NCBI GenBank assembly: GCA_035582835.1
Contig: JAYKAV010002774.1
Span: 478,418-542,417, forward strand
Length of the DNA: 64,000 nt
From: Phoebastria nigripes
Lineage: Eukaryota; Chordata; Aves; Procellariiformes; Diomedeidae
Reading direction: 5' to 3'
Positions 57,601 through 64,000 of the stretch are shown piece after piece. Numbering within the stretch: position 1 is the first letter of the stretch; each line of letters starts with the position of its first letter. Below the pieces are notes generated by a model. That model searched no databases. It worked only from the letters and a program-made list of their open reading frames with translations, and had not been told where the DNA came from. The position numbers and the translations under genes are program-made.

Positions 57601-60600
57601 GTTTAGGTACTGGGGGGCATATGGAAGTTTGATGGCAAGAGGAAATGGTTGATGTAATTCAGCTGTAGATGAAATCCTACACAGGCAATAACTATCAAGT
57701 TCTGGAACAACTAATCATCAGGTAATTTCTTGACTGTGACTCAGTCTGTCGAATGACAGGACTTACAGAGATGAAAGATGATATGTTTCCCTGGGGAGAT
57801 ACCAATCACAAACTAATCACAGTATCCTGGGAAGCATCTAGCCAAGCAGAAATTAAATCTTCGCCGGACTTTCCAATTACACAGTTCTAGTCCAGATGTT
57901 CATGTTGTTGAAATATCTTTATCTCTGAAGGAAAATAAAGACATGAAACACCACCATCATGGGATGTGTACTGGCTGTGACAGTTGCTGGCAGGAGGCAG
58001 GAGAANTGTTGTGTTCCACACTGCCTGGGACGTGGGTCCCGCTGTCTTAGGAGGAAAGCGGGGCAGAAGGAAGTTAGCTTTGTCTTACTAGAAATCTTTC
58101 CAAGTGTGCTCAATGCTCACCTAACCAGACAACTTTAAAGTTTTTAGAAGCCTTCAGGTAGCTTGATGAAAATCTGCCCTTTGCTGTCTGGCAGGATGCC
58201 TCCTCTGTGGGCAGCGGAAGAAGAGCGAGCTGACGAGAGAACAGGAGACAGAAGCATTTATGGGAGGATTGGAGAAGAAAAGACAGTGTGCACTGGCAAA
58301 CTTGGACCATCACTAAATCCACTGGTATCTGTCTTGTTAAATAAACATGGAGCCAGTGGTACAGGGTGTAGATGAAGTGCCCATGTGTTTTTTGTAAACT
58401 CATTTAGCTAGTTTAGCATAGGTGAGAAGAGAAAAACTAAGTGATAGTGCTCTGAATTAAGCTTCAGAGTGTACCTTAGTTCTTGCTGCTTTTTAATGGA
58501 AGGAACTGTCCAGGTACGGTGGAATCCTTCAGGTTTTAGAGATCACTAGTAGGATAGAAATAATCCAGGTAAAGTTGATTTTGGTGATTTCAAACGTAGT
58601 CAGTGAGAGCAGCAGTCCATAAGAAGACATGCTTGGGCTTGTGTTCAGATTATTCAGGTTAACAGGTTTTCAATTTAGTTTCAATTTAGTTTTTCAGTTG
58701 GGCATTTATTGTTCGTTGGTTTTTCTCTTTTCTTAACCATGGTTTGGTTACCCTGTATAGGCAGGTCCCTGATACCTGGGGGCTTTATAACCTTGCTGAC
58801 AAAGCCACAGCAAAATCCAATAGTTGGAAATGTTTATTTAGGGGAATTCGATGAACGAGGTACAATTTTCTTAGCTGCATGATGGCCAGGTGTTGTGGTG
58901 ACATATGAAGGTGCAGAGGTGGGGAAGTCAGCACTGCTTGAAATTTCTGGGACCCACACAAGCAAGTGTCTTGAAACAGGCACTCTGCTGCCACTTTCTA
59001 GCCTTTGAGAAATGATCTTCGAGTGTATGAAGGGGCAAGGGCTGTCTGGGCAGAATGATCTCTCACAGCCCCAGAATTTTTAAGTTTTTCTTTTTTTCAA
59101 GGCTTTATGCAGAAGAGTTGATTTTCGTGCAGAAAGCAAGTATTTGCAATACCGCATCACTGCATTACGGTAATTTCATATGCCAAGACTTCAGAGGGCT
59201 GTTGGTGGAATCAAGAAATAACGGCCTGATTTCACACTAGGCTGGATATGTTCTTTTGATGTTTTTTCTATGTACATTATTTTCTAAGTTTCTCTGAAGA
59301 ATCAGAGGTTGGTTGATAAGGAGACTGGATTCAGTGACCTATGATCCATGATAGTATCCAAACTATGAAAGTATGGATACTTTTTTTTAAGATGCCTCGG
59401 TGGTCTTATTCATATGTTAAGAGTATTTTGGCTTCAGGAGAATGTTTTCTTCCAAGACAGAATGACAGTGATCTTGATGTCTTTTGCCTTTCCTGTGAAC
59501 AGGCATAGTCTGCCTGTTGGAAACATGAGGATGTGTTAAGTTATCAGTCCATTGCCATTGTGTGGTCCTCAGGCATTGCTATACTTCATCTTTTCCTGTC
59601 ACATGTAGTTATTTGAAGCTTGAATGTGTGGGGCAAGGGAAAGGGCTTAATATATGAGTATTTCAGTTTAGTGTCATGGCCGGTAGTATATAGGAGGTGA
59701 TATATATGACTGGATGATTGCCTTGTCCTGTCTGGATTCAAGATCTGCTAGTCCCCAGTAAAGATTTATATAGATTTTTTTTCACATACTTCCTTCTAGA
59801 AAAGTATGTTTTCTGGGAGAGGAGAGAGGCATATATTGAGCTTTTTTGACTCTTTGTGACCTTTCTTTGTGGCTGTTGTACAAACTTTCTCCTTCTGTTA
59901 GCCCCAGGACTCTCCCCTGGACTCTCTCCTGTAGCTCTTTTCTGTACTTCTTTTATTAAGTCTGACTGCAAACTCTGCCATTCATGGGATTTGGGGTGTT
60001 GCAATGTGCTGTGATATTACTTCTTGAAAGTGCTGTGCAGGCTTATATCAACCAAGACACTTTATATTTTATAAGATATTATAACTCATATTTTGGAATT
60101 TGAAAAAAACCTTTAGTCACTATGCCCAGCACTTCTTTTTCAACATCAGTTCCAAGAGTTGACTTTTTACATGCTGACAAAGTAATAAGAAGTTTGTAAA
60201 ATCAAGGAGCTGCAAGTTTAAAAAAAAAAAAAGTAAAGGAGAATTGAAAATAACAGCAGCAATGGTAATTAATATAGGTCACGCAATAAAAACTCTTGTA
60301 CCTTTAGGTATTTTAAAATTGTCTACAGACTGTAGTCTATTTAAACAGAATAGATAAATCTCTCTGTGACTGAATTGTAGTATAATTGATTTACATCTCC
60401 AAATCAATGATTAGCAAATTAGGCCTCGTAACATGTAATCTGGAACTTGAAAGTGGTAACCTACTCCTGTTATTTCATGATTATGCTTACTTGATGAGCC
60501 TTGACTGTGTGAAGATATTTTATGTAACCCTTAAATACNGAGTAAGAACTGTAGTGAGCAATCCAGTATGAGCTGTGTCAGCACGCTGCTGTAAAACCCG

Positions 60601-61323
60601 GTGCTGCCAGGGCGCCGGAGTGGCACCCGGCCAGGTCGTGGTATAGGAAACACCGAGCCTGGGGGGTCATTCTGTCATTTGATCGTCAGAGACTTGATCC
60701 TACTTCTGTTGGGAAAAAACAAAAAGACAGTCACTGAAGGTCAGTTCCTGTACAGTAAAATTCATGTACTCTAATACACTTCAGCAGTAACGGTAAATAA
60801 CCAGATAAGCAAGATACAAATACATAAATACCTGTGTGGGGTGATGAAACATCAAAGGGCTGTGATAACAAATAAATACGTGGCTTCAGTGATCACCCTC
60901 TGTCATACAACATTCCTCTTCAAGAAACTGATTATCTATTAATGCCACTCGCACTGCTCTCACTGCTCCCTTTTCCTTTCCGCCCCTGAGCTGTGTTGCA
61001 GGCAGTCATAGCTTCCTTGGCGTGACCTGAGACATGTCTCTTCTGCCCTCTCAGTAGCCATCAGTACTCCATATTGCTTCAGCATCCTTCACCTTCTACT
61101 TATGTGTGCTTTTCTGGTTCTTTCGTGGGTTTTTTTCTCCTCTGTTTTTTTTTCTTGTGATATCCAGACTCCTACGGGTGGGTTTAGAATATTCTTGCAG
61201 CTGATTCAATCTTTTCATTTTGAAATGCAGTTATCTTTAAGAAAATGTATCAGTTCTATGAGCAGAGTACTAACACTTTTTTACAAAATCATTCTGCTTT
61301 TTTTTTTTTATTTTCTCCTGAAG

Positions 61324-61415
61324 CGGTGTGCGTATTTGAAGGCAGAACCTACTTTGAAGGACAAAGAGAAACTGTGTATTCAAGCTCAGGGGACTGTGTT
61401 CTGTTTGAGTGCAAG
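61324..61415 (+). CDS. NELL2: NELL2 exon: start of VWC2
   Basis: This 92-nt exon completes a Ser codon and encodes VCVFEGRTYFEGQRETVYSS then SGDCVLFECK. The pattern C-x-F-x-G-R-x-Y-x-x-G-x-x-x-x-x-x-S-x-x-x-C-x-x-x-x-C is the N-terminal half of a VWC domain, matching the second VWC of NELL2. The acceptor is preceded by a long T tract interrupted by one A and ends CTGAAG; the donor is AAG|GTAAGA. It enters in phase 1 and leaves in phase 0. The following exon, which should finish VWC2, was not found in the remaining 2.6 kb. Confidence 0.94.
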
Positions 61416-64000
61416 GTAAGAATACTGTTGATGGAAAAAAAAAATTCTTGCATGTTAGAAATATCAAAGTCCCACTGAACGAAACTGTTGAAATACAGAC
61501 AGGTCTACCTTAGGAAGTGGCAACAGAAAAGGCATGTAAGGGGTCCTGTGTTTATTTTGTCTTACTGAGTTCCACATCAAATTTTGCAAATAAATTTACT
61601 TTGCATAGCTGCAAACTTTGATTACGCAGCTTGACAGTCAAGCTGCATTCTTTCCTCCTTAGGTATCGTCTCCATAATCAGTAATAAAAAACCAGCAGAC
61701 TACCTTATGTTTCCATTGACACATGCGCAATGTTATTGTCCAAAATTATGTGCTCAGGTACGAGAGGTGCATGAATGTGATTGAGGCGTAATTTGGAATT
61801 CAGGATAATTCTTAAAGGAAAAGCTAGATGAAAAAGAAGGAAAAGAGCTCGCACACCAGGTGTCTGGTATTTCTAGTGGTGGAAATGGTGTAGGTTCGTT
61901 GTTTTATTTGTAAACAGAACACGCCTGATGCTGAGTCAGTCTTGTCCTGCTGCATGAACAGAGTTGCTCTTCAGGGCACAAATGCACTTTAAGGGCAAAA
62001 TATACCCCGGGGACGGCTACGGGTTGAGAATTATGCAAACTGCTGCAGTGGGTGCTGTGTTGCCTCGCCGGGGGAGGGATGGGGAGGAATTCCCTCCGGT
62101 TAGAGAGCTGCATGCTGTGGCGTGGAGTTGAAAACCCAAGCGCACATTTCTAGGGCAGAGAAAGAGAGGGGAGCAACTCCTCTGGCCATGCTGTAGCTAT
62201 CTATTGGACCGGTTTCTGGAAATCTCAAAATATTTTCATACAGTTGTGAAAAAGTGTGTTTTACAAAGTAGAACTGGGGACCGTTGTCTCACTGCTGTTG
62301 ATTTTAATTTTTGTGAGCTTAATTCCTGGANTAGGTGCTTTGAAACCCTTTTGAGAAAGGAAAGGAGAAGCTGACCAGAAATAATTTTGGATTTAGTCGT
62401 ACGCTTTTCAGGACTGTGAGCTCGTATTTTCAACATGACACCTGGGACATGAATTCTGTGATTAGTCAATGGATGTAATTAGCAACCATCGAAAGTTATG
62501 TGATGTTGCCTCATGTTTCTTGCAGCTGGCAAGTGTGATACTGTATGAACAAAATGCCTCTGTTGGCTGGGCTAGCCTGTATTTTGTTGATGATGCTTGT
62601 TTGCTGGTAGGCTGCCTGACTGTCCTGGTAGAAATATTAAACAGCAATTTTGGCTGATTCAAATGCTGCTTTTTCAAGGACCGAAGTACATACAGTTTCT
62701 GCTGAACAGCCCTGTGAATGATAATTCAGAGCAGAAAATCCCCATAATGTAAACTCTGTTGGTCAGTTAGGAAGTCATAGGCGGGCACTATTTTATTACT
62801 ACCAGAGTTCTCATAAAAGGATATAATTAATGACTCCAGCTCAAGAGAGACTTAATAGGAATGGCACAAGTACTGATTTCATGCTTGAAGGCTTATAATG
62901 ATGTTAGCAAGGCAATGTAGGGAATTTCTTCTTTTTGTCTGCATGTAATTCTAAACATCATTTTTTGTTTTGTTTGGCTGCTGCAGTTGTGCCTGCTATA
63001 GGCATGCACTTTTCTGTTTGAATATTATAAAACAAGTGAATGAAAAATTATCTTCCAAAATAGAATTTGTAAAAGAATTAAATGCAATCCAGACTACTCT
63101 AATTGATATTATTTCTATCAAAGGTGTTTTTTTCTTTATTTTGTGGGATTGCTGGGTGTTGCTTGTCCTGGCGTACAATACATCTGTGGCTGGTTTGCTT
63201 TACTGTATTATCAGGTTAGGGTTGGTTTCTCTGTCAAGATTGTTTAAGGTAAAGTTTGAGCAGTAATTTTGATATTGGCCATTGTGTTCATGTTTCATCT
63301 TTATATTTCATGCTTAAAGAGGATTTAAAATTAAATGCTAGATCCATAATAATAATACATGCAATGGCATATGCATGATTTTAGGCCCTTTTCTTGCATG
63401 CAGAAATACAGGGTCCTGAGTTCAGTGAGCTCATATTTTAACCAGATTGCTGATTTTAAGGCAGATCCTCTGAGGAACTTGTTGTTGTTTGCCTTGTTTT
63501 CTGTCTTTGCCATATCATGACTAGAGCACTGCAAGACACATTAATTAGGGCCCGAGGGAGCCTAAAGGTGGTACATCTGCGGTAGCCGGATTGCTAAGGC
63601 AGGCATTTCATGTGGTCATACTGCAGTGATTGCGTGTGACCTGCACTAAGTGCCTGAAGATATTCAGATACCATCTTGGCACTGGACGTTTCCAGGCGCC
63701 TGATCCAAACTTAGCTGAGGAACCCTCTCTTTCCTAATAGGGAATCAGTGCCAGTTTCCTTCAGTGTTACTACCACAGCGTTGCCATCAGAGATGTTCAA
63801 GTTTGATTTTACTTGCTGTATAAATAACAAGCTGCTTTAGAGTATTCATTATGAGGACTCTTGATTCTGGAATCTGCTGCCTCAGTTTTTGAGAAATAAT
63901 TGTTACTCTTTCAGGCATAATTTTAAGAGAAACTTCTGAGGCAAGTTGCTTGACAGCTGAGACGAGAAGATGAGAGCTGTTGCCACACTTTTGCTTGCTT
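61416..64000 (+). other. Start of next NELL2 intron (window-truncated)
   Basis: Begins with GTAAGA. The exon that should complete VWC2 is not visible. There is a small CpG-dense patch near 62008-62125; otherwise unique AT-rich sequence. Confidence 0.85.

Larger units (their letters stand above)
41542..61323 (+). other. NELL2 intron, 19.8 kb
   Basis: The largest intron in the window. It contains a perfect 15-bp hairpin at 41736-41772, two CR1 tails, the 43-nt poly(T), several tandem duplications and simple repeats, and CpG-dense patches near 45848-45925, 54010-54260 and 60575-60690. The longest unexplained open frame is 150 codons on the - strand (54068-54520); I do not recognise it. Confidence 0.88.
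20507..61415 (+). other. NELL2: NELL2 (Nel) gene segment, eight internal coding exons
   Basis: This span runs from the first to the last NELL2 exon visible in the window. The eight exons join in one frame (902 nt, about 300 residues) and match the family's order: laminin-G/TSPN domain, coiled coil, VWC1, start of VWC2. By my recollection of the 816-residue human protein they cover roughly residues 62-362. Intron phases in order, from before the first exon to after the last, are 1, 2, 2, 0, 1, 0, 0, 1, 0, and every junction is GT-AG. NELL2 is a secreted glycoprotein that forms oligomers through its coiled coil; it acts in axon guidance through Robo3 and in Ros1 signalling. The promoter, signal-peptide exon(s) and the EGF-encoding part were not found here. 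NELL1 is the main alternative, but the wording of the laminin-G part, such as LHYRSGSHRSHTEVFPYIL, is what I recall for NELL2. Confidence 0.95.

Noticed and set aside
61416..64000. Possible next NELL2 exon completing VWC2
   Set aside because: No stretch with the expected cysteine pattern and flanking AG/GT was found.

Overview
The window looks like part of a bird genome. It is AT-rich, its dispersed repeats are almost all CR1-type LINEs (at least seven copies, no L1 or Alu), and its only recognisable protein-coding gene is split into short exons whose product closely matches vertebrate NELL2, known in chicken as Nel. Single N bases every 1-2 kb suggest a draft assembly with ambiguous calls.

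The window is dominated by introns of NELL2 on the + strand. Eight exons join in a consistent frame with GT-AG splice sites: 20507-20657, 34318-34491, 34600-34696, 38672-38744, 38921-39003, 40036-40164, 41439-41541 and 61324-61415. They total 902 nt, about 300 residues. In protein order they encode most of the thrombospondin-N/laminin-G-like domain (first four exons), a coiled-coil linker (fifth and start of sixth), the first von Willebrand factor C domain (sixth and seventh) and the start of the second (eighth). The signal-peptide exon(s), the remaining VWC modules and all EGF modules were not found and should lie outside the window. NELL2 is a secreted oligomeric glycoprotein of the nervous system. 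Family knowledge links it to Robo3 and Ros1, but the EGF modules that carry much of that binding are not encoded here.

Layout: 1-20506 is inferred intron or upstream DNA holding CR1 copies at 1-526, about 8636-8686 and 10388-11589, a probable MIR-type SINE near 935-1055, an eleven-copy heptamer tract at 5856-5932 and a possible retroposed or LTR segment near 13735-14350. The 13.7-kb intron after the first exon holds a second long CR1 (27184-28371, - strand) abutting a tRNA-derived SINE remnant. From 34.3 to 41.5 kb the exons are clustered, with introns of 108 nt to 4 kb. The 19.8-kb intron 41542-61323 holds two CR1 tails (43748-43966 and 46931-47300, both - strand), a 43-nt poly(T) tract and two CpG-dense patches. 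The last 2.6 kb is intron.

I found no sign of an undescribed gene system. The best leads are structural: a 1.2-kb inverted pair of CR1 copies flanking a 151-nt NELL2 exon, several perfect short hairpins, CpG-dense patches inside AT-rich introns, and an exon with a weak donor that is open into its intron. No tRNA, rRNA, CRISPR array, origin or intact retrovirus was seen. All identities and domain calls come from reading and memory, not from a database search.
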